Source of the DNA: CALJXB01 sp965225935
Lineage (GTDB): Bacteria; Pseudomonadota; Alphaproteobacteria; Kiloniellales; JAKSDN01
Assembly (NCBI GenBank): GCA_965225935.1
Contig: CBDDCC010000018.1
Location: 1-64,000, forward strand
Reading direction: 5' to 3'
Length of the DNA: 64,000 nt
Made by a program: the position numbers and the translations under genes. The notes beneath the pieces were generated by a model that was not told where the DNA came from, searched no databases, and saw nothing but the letters and a program-made list of their open reading frames with translations. Below, in pieces: positions 37,013-45,662 of the stretch (position 1 is the first letter of the stretch; each line of letters begins with the position of its first letter).

Positions 37013-39286
37013 ATGACACGGCTTCGGGTTGTCGCAGCAGTCGGGCGCCTTGGCGGCAGCATCAGAACGGCCGTGCGATTGAGCGTAGTTTGCTTGGGCG
37101 TCCTGTTCGCCGTGTCGGCATCGGCAGGCGATTCGAATCTCTCAAGCTGTTGCTCGGTATGGCTGTCCGACAGCCTGTTGATTGGCTCGCTGCCGGCCGG
37201 CCGTAGCTCACCCGGCGTCCAGCTTGCGGCCATCATCGATCTCGAAGACTCTCTGGAGGTCGAGCCCGGATCACCATCCGATAGCTTGTCTGCGGACTCG
37301 CCGCCAGCCGGCGACGGCTCGACCAGTGTCCAGCTGGCGGCCACCATCGATCTCGAAGACTCTCTGAAGGTCGAGCCCGGATTGCCGTCCGGCAACCTGT
37401 CGGCTGGCTCGCCGCCGGCCGGCCGCGATTCGGCGGACGTCCAGTTGGCAGCCGCCGTCGTTCTCGGCGACACTCCGGAGGTCGAGCCCAGCTCGCATTC
37501 CGACAGCCAGTTGGCCGGCTTGTCGCCAGCCGGCCGCGATCCGGCCGGTGCCCAGCTGGCGGCCGCCGTCTCTCTCGAGGACTCTCCGGAGGTCGAACCC
37601 AGATGGCTCTCCGACAGCCTGTTGGCCGACTCGCCGCCGGCCGGTGACGGCGCAGCTGGCGTCCAGCTAGCGGCCGCTGTCGTGCCCGAGGACCCGCAGG
37701 AAGTCGAGCCCAGATGGTTGTCCGCCAGCCTTCAGGCTGAGCCGCGGCCGGCTGGTGGCGGTGCGCCGGCGGCGGCCCAACCGACGGTGGCTGTGGTCCC
37801 CGAAGACTCTCCGGAAACCGAGTCCCGATGGGTGACCGGCAGCCAAGTAGCTCAAACGCCGACCGATGGCGACGAGCCCGCCCCTGCGGCCGCGGAGACG
37901 GGTGAGCCCTGGTACAGCTGGTTTTGGCCCTTGGGAGACCGCGTGGAGGCCGCGGCCCTGAAGGACGAGTACGTTCCCTTCAAGTCCGTAGGCGAAATCC
38001 CGGGTCGGCCGGCGCTGGCCCTTGAACTGGGTGACCCATTTCTCGACACGGGGCAGCTCCATGAAGGATTCGAAGTCCCGCTACTCGGTGCGGTCTGGCA
38101 ACCCAGGCTCTGGGCCTACATGATCGCCCGCACGGCATTGCAGACATTCGATAACGGGGCGCCGGGACGCCAGCGCGACACCGAATGGGCCAATCGCCTG
38201 GACATGTTCTTCAATCTCCAATTGACCGGAACCGAGAAGATCATCCTCGGGCTACGCCCCCTCGACCAGAACAAGCCGGATGCCTTCACGCGCTACACCT
38301 TCGAGGGCGCCGACAAGGGATTTCAGAACGAACTCAACCTCGATATCGAGACGCTGTTCTTCGAGGGCGACTTTGGCAGCCTGTTCCCGAACCTGGATCC
38401 GGAAGGGATAGAGCCGATCGACCTTGGCTTCACGGTGGGCCGTCAACCGATCGTTTTCCAGGAAGGGATCTTGATCAACGACACGATCGATGCGGTTGGT
38501 TTGATCCGCAACAACATTCCCTTCCCGGGAACCTCGAACTTCCGTGTTTCCGGCTTGTGGGGGTGGAACCGCCTGGACCGCAATGATCCGTCTCGCGACA
38601 ACGAAGAGAACACCTTTGCATTGTTCACTGCGGCCGATGCGCCGGTCAGCACCTACAACCTCGATCTCATCTATGTCGACGACAACGGCTCGCCGGATGC
38701 GGACGGCTTTTATGTCGGCGCCTCGGCCATCCAGCGCATAGCTGCCCTGGGCGGCCTCAGCACGGCCTTTCGGATCAACAGCTCCATCGCCTTGGACGGG
38801 GAGGTCGGCAACAACCCGTCCGGCGCCAACGTGATCGGCAACGGAACCTTGCTCTCGGCCGAGCTGTCGAAAACCCCCAAGGGCTCCGACGACATCGCGT
38901 ACTTCAACCCGTTCTGGAGCATTGGAAACTTCACGCAGGCCGGACGGGAGGCTATCCTCGGCGGACCGTTGGCCAGCCTCGGCATACTGTTTGCCTCACC
39001 CAACCTCAGCAACTACGGGGCGGAGGTCAATCCCTTCACCGACGACGTGGTCGGATTCGCGACGGGATATCAGGCTTTCTGGGACAACAAGCGCCGCAAT
39101 CTAATCCTGGAGATGGCCGGGCGTCACAGCTACGGCGACGATGGGTTTGATTCGCTGGGCTTCGGATTCCAGTTGCAGCAGGCGCTCGGACAGCACGTCC
39201 AACTGCAGTTCGAAGGCTTCTACACCTTGAACGAAGGTCGGAGCGACGGCGCTGGGGCGCGCGCAGAGATTCTCGTGGTCTATTGA
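37013..39286 (+). CDS. predicted outer-membrane beta-barrel (porin-like) protein with N-terminal tandem repeats
   Basis: 757 residues. A signal peptide ends near ASA-GDS (residue 38). Residues about 52-274 are six 37-38-residue repeats. From about residue 310 the sequence is barrel-like: alternating polar and hydrophobic strands, LDMFFNLQLTGTEKIILGLR, DLGFTVGRQPIVFQEG, and a C-terminal strand ending in RAEILVVY. The FTVGRQPIVFQEGILIND segment resembles alginate-export or porin-type barrels. It lies 193 bases after the pentahaem cytochrome and is the obvious candidate for an outer-membrane conduit or porin partner. It ends convergently with the reductase gene, 60 bases away. Confidence 0.7.
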   Translation: MTRLRVVAAVGRLGGSIRTAVRLSVVCLGVLFAVSASAGDSNLSSCCSVWLSDSLLIGSLPAGRSSPGVQLAAIIDLEDSLEVEPGSPSDSLSADSPPAGDGSTSVQLAATIDLEDSLKVEPGLPSGNLSAGSPPAGRDSADVQLAAAVVLGDTPEVEPSSHSDSQLAGLSPAGRDPAGAQLAAAVSLEDSPEVEPRWLSDSLLADSPPAGDGAAGVQLAAAVVPEDPQEVEPRWLSASLQAEPRPAGGGAPAAAQPTVAVVPEDSPETESRWVTGSQVAQTPTDGDEPAPAAAETGEPWYSWFWPLGDRVEAAALKDEYVPFKSVGEIPGRPALALELGDPFLDTGQLHEGFEVPLLGAVWQPRLWAYMIARTALQTFDNGAPGRQRDTEWANRLDMFFNLQLTGTEKIILGLRPLDQNKPDAFTRYTFEGADKGFQNELNLDIETLFFEGDFGSLFPNLDPEGIEPIDLGFTVGRQPIVFQEGILINDTIDAVGLIRNNIPFPGTSNFRVSGLWGWNRLDRNDPSRDNEENTFALFTAADAPVSTYNLDLIYVDDNGSPDADGFYVGASAIQRIAALGGLSTAFRINSSIALDGEVGNNPSGANVIGNGTLLSAELSKTPKGSDDIAYFNPFWSIGNFTQAGREAILGGPLASLGILFASPNLSNYGAEVNPFTDDVVGFATGYQAFWDNKRRNLILEMAGRHSYGDDGFDSLGFGFQLQQALGQHVQLQFEGFYTLNEGRSDGAGARAEILVVY
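37166..37834 (+). repeat. six in-frame tandem repeats (5 x 111 bp, 1 x 114 bp) in the porin-like gene
   Basis: Unit starts are at 37166, 37277, 37388, 37499, 37610 and 37721; the last unit ends at 37834. Each encodes about 37 residues of the pattern SDSLxAxSPPAGxxxAxVQL followed by AAAVxxEDSPEVEPxxx. Copies have diverged at both DNA and protein level, more so in the sixth, so this is an established protein domain rather than a recent expansion. The composition (Pro, Ala, Ser, acidic) suggests an extended periplasmic linker. Confidence 0.92.
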
Positions 39287-39346
39287 GTTTCTCGATGCCC
39301 AGCCATTTCTTTTGCGCGGCACAGTGCTGGCGCAAGCGTTCCGGCA

Positions 39347-40612
39347 TCAGGCCTCGAGTTTGAGATCGGACTTGGGGACCGAGAGGCAAACGAGACAAGA
39401 GCCCTTCTCCGGCATCTCTCCTGGCGTCCCGAGATACTCGACCTCACCGGATTGGATGGCCGTCAGGCAGGTGCCGCAATTGCCGGCGCGGCACCCATAG
39501 TCGATGCTGACCCCTTGCTCCTCTGCAAAGTCGAGCAGGGAGCCGATCTCGGGGTTCCAAGGAGCCGATATCTCCGTCTTCGTGAAGGTGACGTTTATCT
39601 CCTGCTTTGACGGCGCGGGGTCTTGTGGCTGCTTCAACCGCTTCACCGTCGTTGCTCCGAAGGCCTCGTGCCTTATGCGCCGCTCCGGTACGCCCCAGAC
39701 GGTGAGCTGCTTGTAGAGCGCGGTCATCATCAGGGGGGGTCCGCAGAGGAAAAACTCGTAGCCTTTCGACGGAAGCGACCACCTCATCAAGTCAACGCTG
39801 ACATGGCCTCTCCGATTGAAATCTCTGCCCAAAACGCAGTCCTTTGTGGGCTGGCTGTAGCATACGCAGAGGTGAAGGTTCTCGTGTTCCCGTGACAGCG
39901 CCTCCAGATGCTCCTTCATCGGGTGTTGGCGGCTGTTTCTTACGCCTAGGAACAAGCGGATCTCGCGCTTCGAGCCGGACTCGACGACGGCATTGAGCAT
40001 GCTGAGCAGCGGCGTGATGCCCACCCCCCCGGCAACGAGCACGATGGGGGTCTGCTTCGAGGTGTCGAGAACGAAATGCCCCGAGGGCGCCTTGACGTCG
40101 AGGACATCGCCGACCTTCAGACGGTCGTGGAAGAACGAGGACGCGCGCCCCGGGGGCAGTTCCGGTTTATCGTTCGGTGGCGGGACCTGCTTGATGGTCA
40201 CGCGATAGTGTTCCGGGTTCGGCCGGTCCGACAGGGAGTAGCAGCGGATCAAGGGCTTCTTGTCGCCCGGCAGATGCAGCCTGAAAGTGAGATATTGACC
40301 CGGCTTGAAAGGCGGGAGCGGGCGCCGGTCCTGTGGTCTCAGGTAGAACGAGCAGATGCTGCCGTCGGCTTCCGGCTGTTTGTCTGCGATCTCGAACTTC
40401 CGAAAACCGTTCCAGGAATGCTCCGCTCGCTTTGGCTCGGACCGATCTCGGGCCAGGATCTCCGCCACTTGGGCCCGCAACAGGTCACGGTCCCGCGAAG
40501 CCCTCCGGGCCTGTTGCGTGGCTGCGCGTACGCCGCCGCAAGCGAGCACGGCAAGGTAGAGGCTGATCCCAGCCAGAACGATCAATGCGGCAGTTTGGAC
40601 GGGGTCTTGCAT
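39347..40612 (-). CDS. membrane-anchored FAD/NAD(P)H oxidoreductase with C-terminal [2Fe-2S] domain
   Basis: 421 residues. An N-terminal membrane segment (LIVLAGISLYLAVLACGGV) and a basic coiled stretch precede an FNR-type module: FKPGQYLTFRL, RCYSLSDRPN (about residue 120, FAD), VLVAGGVGITPLLSMLNAV (about 193, NAD(P)) and FFLCGPPLMMTALYKQL. The last 90 residues are a plant-type ferredoxin domain, CRAGNCGTC at about 371 with the fourth Cys in GSCLVC. This order matches phenol-hydroxylase- or NqrF-like reductases. It links NAD(P)H to one-electron carriers on the cytoplasmic side. It is last in the minus-strand operon, 277 bases after the decahaem gene. Confidence 0.88.
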   Translation of the reverse strand: MQDPVQTAALIVLAGISLYLAVLACGGVRAATQQARRASRDRDLLRAQVAEILARDRSEPKRAEHSWNGFRKFEIADKQPEADGSICSFYLRPQDRRPLPPFKPGQYLTFRLHLPGDKKPLIRCYSLSDRPNPEHYRVTIKQVPPPNDKPELPPGRASSFFHDRLKVGDVLDVKAPSGHFVLDTSKQTPIVLVAGGVGITPLLSMLNAVVESGSKREIRLFLGVRNSRQHPMKEHLEALSREHENLHLCVCYSQPTKDCVLGRDFNRRGHVSVDLMRWSLPSKGYEFFLCGPPLMMTALYKQLTVWGVPERRIRHEAFGATTVKRLKQPQDPAPSKQEINVTFTKTEISAPWNPEIGSLLDFAEEQGVSIDYGCRAGNCGTCLTAIQSGEVEYLGTPGEMPEKGSCLVCLSVPKSDLKLEA

Positions 40613-40889
40613 GACCGTCTATCCTGAAACCTGACCCTGCAACCGAATAATTGCTTTTGTGATTTCGTTACCGCGGCCGCGAGATTCAGGCCGGCACTCA
40701 AGTCGAACGGAGGGGCGAACAAGCTCCTCTCGACCTTGCCGTCATCTTTGCGGGCCGCCCTATCGCGCCCGTTTGCAAGCCGGTCGCCAGGAAGGCGCAG
40801 AGGGGCTGACAAACCGTGTTGCGCCGGGCCCGTCTCGCTCGGGGACTGCGAACTCGACCGCCCAGGCGTGGAAGTCGAACGTCCATTGG

Positions 40890-43025
40890 CTACTCGCTCG
40901 ACTCGCTCCGGAACATCTGTGTCCGGAAGGCCGCGCTTCGGTGATAAAGGTGGCAGGTCGAGCAGTCCTGCCGGACCCCGTCCGCCTTGTGGCAGGATTT
41001 GCATTTCTGGACGGCGATGGGCGAGAAATCGCCTGCCGGTGTCGGACTCTGCCCACTGCTCTCTCCCTGATCCGACTTTGCACTGGGATTGGGGGGCTGG
41101 TTCAGCTCGTGGCAGTTGGTGCACACGCTGCCGCCTCCGAGGAGGCTGAGGTGCGGTCCGTGGGCGTACTTCACCTGGTGGCGCACCTCCGGCCGCTGCT
41201 GCCAATCGAGACTCGCCTCAATCTCGAGCTGAACGCCGTCGTCTCCCCCGGAGCCGCTGACCGTCGAGACCTGCGTCGGCGAGTGGCAGTACGCGCAGAG
41301 ACCCGGGCCCTTGTCTTCCGAAAACAGGGATCGGCGCAAGTCCTCGGCGCCCTGATACGACGTGGCGTCGGCGTCGGCCGCGAGCGCCGCCTCCAACCAC
41401 GCCCGCAACAAAGGGTCCCCGTGACCCGCTGGTTTGTAGCGGATCTCCAGTGCCTCCGCCGACCAGCCCGTCCGCCCCGATGTTTCCTCTTCCGACTCGT
41501 ACGCCTCGTTGCCGGCCCAGGCGCAGGCCAAGTCCTCGATCGGCAGGCCCTCCATGCCGGCGAGTAGCGGCTCGGCCGCACCTGGGCCGAATCGAGCCTC
41601 GATCAGGTCGTGCAACGCCGCGGCTCCGTCCTGGGTCATGGCATGAACCAAGGAGCGATAGGGCCCCCAGTAGGACTCCATGCTGCCTGGGTCCACAGCC
41701 AGTAGAAAGGCATCGACCGAGGTCGGTTCGTCTTCGCCGACACTCAGGAAGTCGCCGCCGTCTTCGGGCTCCTGGATTGCAGTCTCGGCTTCGAGCAGGG
41801 ACTCGAAGTGCTCGAAGAGGAAGGTGTTGTGCGGCGCTGCTTCGTCTCCCCCTGCGCCCAAGAGGCCGTTGCTCCCTTCCGTGTTCGCACCCAAACTTCC
41901 GGTCTCGAGCAGGGCCGCGAGGCGCTTGAGCTCTTCAAAAGCCGTGCCGCATGCCTCCAGGATCTGAAGCGGCAGCGGCTCTGCGCCTTCCGCGTCCGAG
42001 TCAAATTCTGCCTCTTCCTCCTCGGTCAGGGCGAGAAGGCTTGCGTCGAATTCCGGCAGCGTGAGGACGACGAGATCCTTGCGGCCGATATCATCAACGT
42101 GGCAGTCCGCGCACATGCGGTCGAACGAGAAAACCGGCACGTTGGACCCGGCGTGGTCTGTGTTGTGGCAGGACACGCAGGTCTCGTCCACGGGCCGCGT
42201 GTCGTTCTCGGCCGGGAAATGCTTGGTCAAGTGCAGGATGTGGGTGAATCTGATCCCCGCCGGCGTCTCATAGGGAAAGTTCTCACTGAATTCCGGATGA
42301 TCCTTTTCGAAGCTCGTGAAGGTGAGCTCGTCCCGGTGGCAGGTATGACATTGCTGGTCCGACAGGTGGGCGATATCGAAGGATTCGCCTTGGTGCTCCG
42401 TATGGCAGGCGACGCACTCCAACGTGGCGGGTCCGCGCACGGCTGCAAACTCGGCGTTATGAGGCCGATCGGCCGGCCCATCGAAGGCATGGCACTCCAG
42501 GCAAGCGCCGGACATGTCGTGGCCGCTGAAGATCTCGCGGAACCAGGCCAGGCCTGTGCGGTCCTGGCCTTGGTGGCAGGTCGCGCAGCCCTCCTGCTCG
42601 GTAAAGCGGGCATGAGCGCCCGAGATGGGGCCCGGGTCCGATAGATCCAAAGGCTCAAGCATGGGCCAGCCACCCTCGCCGGGAAGAGCTGCGATGGTCG
42701 CGATGGCGACCACGGCAAAGAGCAGCGTCACCCGGCCGCGCAGTCCGCGTAGGTTGCGCCGGGGCGCGCAAGCCGGATGGCGGATGCCGCAGGCCCCGTC
42801 CGGGCCGGGGCCGTTCTCGCATGGCCCTCCAGCCGCCGCCGGGCGTCTGCACCGGTATTCCTGACCGTCGAAGAAGGGAGCGCATTCGCAGACGCCGCCA
42901 CAGGAGCCATCGATGTTGGGCCCTCGCGCGCAGGGCATTCCCCAGATGGTGGCACGCCCGCAGCGAAACTCCGAGTTGGGCCGCTCGTAAGGACTCTCGT
43001 TGTGGCTGAACCGTGATGGATCCAT
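40890..43025 (-). CDS. membrane-anchored decahaem c-type cytochrome with cytoplasmic Cys-rich N-terminus
   Basis: 711 residues from ATG 43025, which shares one base with the upstream stop (TGATG). Residues 1-97 precede the only membrane segment (99-114) and hold nine cysteines, including two copies of PCxxGPxxDGxC at 31-42 and 68-79. Ten CxxCH motifs follow: CATCH (147), CLECH (175), CVACH (204), CHTCH (226), CVSCH and CADCH, then after a haem-free acidic insert of about 300 residues CAYCH, CTNCH, CKSCH and CSTCH. The haem domain is therefore periplasmic, while the Cys-rich module is probably cytoplasmic and may bind Fe-S or zinc. The protein looks like a wire between the membrane complex and periplasmic cytochromes. 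Confidence 0.88.
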   Translation of the reverse strand: MDPSRFSHNESPYERPNSEFRCGRATIWGMPCARGPNIDGSCGGVCECAPFFDGQEYRCRRPAAAGGPCENGPGPDGACGIRHPACAPRRNLRGLRGRVTLLFAVVAIATIAALPGEGGWPMLEPLDLSDPGPISGAHARFTEQEGCATCHQGQDRTGLAWFREIFSGHDMSGACLECHAFDGPADRPHNAEFAAVRGPATLECVACHTEHQGESFDIAHLSDQQCHTCHRDELTFTSFEKDHPEFSENFPYETPAGIRFTHILHLTKHFPAENDTRPVDETCVSCHNTDHAGSNVPVFSFDRMCADCHVDDIGRKDLVVLTLPEFDASLLALTEEEEAEFDSDAEGAEPLPLQILEACGTAFEELKRLAALLETGSLGANTEGSNGLLGAGGDEAAPHNTFLFEHFESLLEAETAIQEPEDGGDFLSVGEDEPTSVDAFLLAVDPGSMESYWGPYRSLVHAMTQDGAAALHDLIEARFGPGAAEPLLAGMEGLPIEDLACAWAGNEAYESEEETSGRTGWSAEALEIRYKPAGHGDPLLRAWLEAALAADADATSYQGAEDLRRSLFSEDKGPGLCAYCHSPTQVSTVSGSGGDDGVQLEIEASLDWQQRPEVRHQVKYAHGPHLSLLGGGSVCTNCHELNQPPNPSAKSDQGESSGQSPTPAGDFSPIAVQKCKSCHKADGVRQDCSTCHLYHRSAAFRTQMFRSESSE

Positions 43026-43840
43026 CAAATCGCATAGACGTTTACGAGCATGAAGTGCCAGACGGCAAAGACAATGAGAGCAGTGGCGGACGGGACGTGC
43101 GCGAAGAGCCACCACTTCATCAGGCTTTGCTGGGCGTAGTGCAGGTCAATAAGGCACTTTTCCTGAGCTAAGCCGTAGAGCTGCCGATGGTAGTGCTTCC
43201 CGTCTTCGTCCAGATAGCGCTCGACCGCCGAGGCGTTGTGATGCAGCCAGTGCTGGGCTCGCATCGAGCCGACCGCATGGCTGAGGAAGAACCTGGGTTT
43301 CTGAAAGTACCAGTGAAGGGTTTCGCAGTGGTGATGTGCCAAGGGGTCATTGCCCGTCTCCTCGACACAAGTCAGGACGACATTTTGCGCCGCCTCTCGC
43401 AAGCGCGTCAGTTCAGCGGGAATCCGCTCGTAGATGATCTCGTTGCCACTCTGAGTGAGCCGGACCGGCAACATCGTTTGCAGGAAGTAACCAAGTATCC
43501 CGGTCGCGATCACAAAGTAGAACAGCGCCGTGAGCAGCTGCTCGTAGAGACCGCTCGGCCAAAGGGTGCCGATATGCAACCAGAAGACCGCCAAGGCCAG
43601 GAAACCCGCCAGAACGTGCAGCGTCATCCAGGTGCTGGCACGTCCAACCGGCATCATGGCCAGCCGCTTGCGCGCGGCGAACAGCGCAAGCACGAACAAT
43701 AGCGTAAACTGTAGGTAGCCCGTCAGGATTTGAGGGTCGGCGAACGACAGCCAGCCATGCCGCGCCTGGAACGCCACGGCGACGAACAGCGAAGCTGCGG
43801 CAATCGCAAGAATGGCACCATCGCGGGACAGCGGTCGCAT
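43025..43840 (-). CDS. dihaem b-type membrane cytochrome subunit
   Basis: 271 residues with about five membrane segments (8-28, 40-57, 71-92, 101-124, 246-268). Segments three and five each carry two histidines exactly 14 positions apart: His75/His89 and His248/His262. This His-X13-His pattern is that of bis-histidine dihaem b four-helix bundles. A loop of about 120 residues between segments four and five is rich in His and Cys (HHHCETLHWYF). The start overlaps the preceding stop by one base (TAATG) and its stop overlaps the next start. Probable role: quinone or transmembrane electron transfer between the Fe-S protein and the decahaem cytochrome. Confidence 0.75.
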   Translation of the reverse strand: MRPLSRDGAILAIAAASLFVAVAFQARHGWLSFADPQILTGYLQFTLLFVLALFAARKRLAMMPVGRASTWMTLHVLAGFLALAVFWLHIGTLWPSGLYEQLLTALFYFVIATGILGYFLQTMLPVRLTQSGNEIIYERIPAELTRLREAAQNVVLTCVEETGNDPLAHHHCETLHWYFQKPRFFLSHAVGSMRAQHWLHHNASAVERYLDEDGKHYHRQLYGLAQEKCLIDLHYAQQSLMKWWLFAHVPSATALIVFAVWHFMLVNVYAI

Positions 43841-45507
43841 TATCCGGCCTTTTTGAAGGAAACCGCGGTCCGGAAGTCGACCCGCTGGAGGGCGTCATGG
43901 GGACATGCGCGGACGCACGCCGGCCCGCCGGGGTTGGTGGCGCAAAGATCGCATTTGGTCGCCTTCACGATCGGTTTCTCGCTGTCGGGATCCACGATGG
44001 GCTTGTTTCGCTTGTCGCGAATCTCAACGAGGCGGATGTTGTCATAAGGGCATGAATTGGCGCAGGTGGCGCAGCCGATACAGGTCAGGTCATTTATGAT
44101 CACCGTGCCGCTCTGGAGGTCGCGGTGAATCGCGCCGGTCGGGCAGCCGATCATGCAAACCGGGTCGGCGCAGTGCATGCAGGCGTTCGCCACCATCCAG
44201 TGATCGATCGTCTTGCCATGGCGAACGAATCGCGGATTGCCGCCGTGGGTCGATGCGCAGGCCTTGACGCAGTCGTCGCAGCGCACGCAGCGGTCGAGAT
44301 CGATCAACATCGCCATCGTTCCGTTGATGAAGCGTTCCTCGACCGCCCACTCGAGCAGTTGATCGTCCGCCGCCGGCCGGGCGGCCAAATCGGAAAGTTT
44401 GGCTGCCGGTGCCGGAATCTTGGGGAAGACATGCTTCTCGAGGACGGGTGTTGGCACCCGTAGCACATCCACGTAACCAAGCGCGGCCAGCGAGGTCTCC
44501 AGTGGCACGACATCCTTCCTCTGCCAGCCCTGGTAGACTTCGTCGAAACCGAAGAAGTCCCCTGCGCTCAGATAGGTCAACGTCCGCTCGCCGCTTCCGT
44601 AAGGCACGGAAACGCGCGCGAATCCGGCGCGTATCATCAACAGGCCGTCGGGATAGTCTCCCTTGTGAGCAATCACCTCATCGCCTGCTATTGCGTTCCC
44701 CACCTTGCGCGATCGCTTGTAGGCCGCGTGCCAATCAAAGTTGCCGTAGCTCTCGAACATCGTTTGCGCCGCGATCTCGTCGAGCGTCGCTGGGTCGAGA
44801 GTTGCGAAGACGTGGGCCCCGCGAAGGTGCGACCGCAGGCCGAATTTCCGGTAGTTCTCGTCGATCTGCTTTCGCCAACCGGGATCGTGCTTGTAGAGTT
44901 CGCGCAAGCCCTGCCAGCGGATTTCCAGGAGCAATGCTTCGGTTTCCGCGAAGATCGTCGCCGTTCGTGGCACTCGTCCCAGGGCCGCCAGCTCACCGAA
45001 CAGGTTTCCGGCCGTGATCGGTTCCGTGCGGTGTTTGGCGAGCACCGCCTGGATATCGGGCAGGAAAATCCGCTCTTCGGCGAGTCTTGCACGACTGCGG
45101 ATTTGCTGGGCCGAATAGTGCCGGATATCGCGAACCTCGGAGATCTTCGAATTGGTCCAAAGCTGCGCGACCGTCCTGAAGAAGCCCTTGCGTTCCGTCG
45201 AAGGGCCGCCAAGAACCTCCCTCGGCAGGCTGGGTGCCAGAATGACCCGCAACTCGCCATGGATGACGAGGAAGGCTGAGTTGCCGTAGTCTCCCTCGCT
45301 GATTACGATGTCGCCCGGCAGGCAATGCATCAAACGCGAATCGTTCCGGATGATGCCTGCGAGGGGCGTGTGACCGGGAAATCGGGATGCGTCAATCGCC
45401 GCGAATTGCGGACGCTTGAGGATCTCGGCGACACAGGCGTCGCTCATATCCGGGTCGAAGGGGGTGTCCCAGCGTTGTGGTCGTGCAAGCTTCGCGACGT
45501 CAGCCAA
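43840..45507 (-). CDS. cyclic-nucleotide-binding protein fused to a four-cluster [4Fe-4S] ferredoxin
   Basis: 555 residues. Domain one (about 55-230) is a cyclic-nucleotide-binding fold: LPGDIVISEGDYGNSAFLVI, an insert of about 75 residues, then the phosphate-binding cassette LFGELAALGRVPRTATI. Domain two (about 265-355) is a second, degenerate copy with FFGFDEVYQG in place of the cassette. Residues about 400-545 carry sixteen cysteines as CVRCDDCVKAC, CMHCADPVCMIGC, CIGCATCANSC and CDLC-x7-CVRAC, the four-cluster pattern of DmsB/HybA-type subunits. No signal or membrane segment is seen, so it is cytoplasmic. The start could be TTG 45507 (GGCAGG upstream) or ATG 45447. Confidence 0.88.
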   Translation of the reverse strand: MADVAKLARPQRWDTPFDPDMSDACVAEILKRPQFAAIDASRFPGHTPLAGIIRNDSRLMHCLPGDIVISEGDYGNSAFLVIHGELRVILAPSLPREVLGGPSTERKGFFRTVAQLWTNSKISEVRDIRHYSAQQIRSRARLAEERIFLPDIQAVLAKHRTEPITAGNLFGELAALGRVPRTATIFAETEALLLEIRWQGLRELYKHDPGWRKQIDENYRKFGLRSHLRGAHVFATLDPATLDEIAAQTMFESYGNFDWHAAYKRSRKVGNAIAGDEVIAHKGDYPDGLLMIRAGFARVSVPYGSGERTLTYLSAGDFFGFDEVYQGWQRKDVVPLETSLAALGYVDVLRVPTPVLEKHVFPKIPAPAAKLSDLAARPAADDQLLEWAVEERFINGTMAMLIDLDRCVRCDDCVKACASTHGGNPRFVRHGKTIDHWMVANACMHCADPVCMIGCPTGAIHRDLQSGTVIINDLTCIGCATCANSCPYDNIRLVEIRDKRNKPIVDPDSEKPIVKATKCDLCATNPGGPACVRACPHDALQRVDFRTAVSFKKAG

Positions 45508-45662
45508 CGTCAGACCTGCCTTCTATCTCTGTGTTGACACTCTGCCCCCATGAGAGCCCGTGTCTTTCGACCGGATCGGGCCGCCGGCTTGCCGGCGAGA
45601 TCCGGTTCCGATCCACAGGGCTCGCCCGGCGCGACGGCCGTGAGGTCGCCTGCACCGCATGG

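Noticed and set aside
37166..37834. Possible CRISPR or non-coding satellite because of the regular 111-bp spacing
   Set aside because: Units are contiguous, in frame, lack spacers and encode a consistent protein pattern within a longer open frame, so this is a coding tandem repeat.
41808..42644. Open frame antisense to the decahaem cytochrome gene
   Set aside because: The opposite strand carries ten CxxCH haem motifs and overlapping start/stop signals; this frame has no recognisable features.
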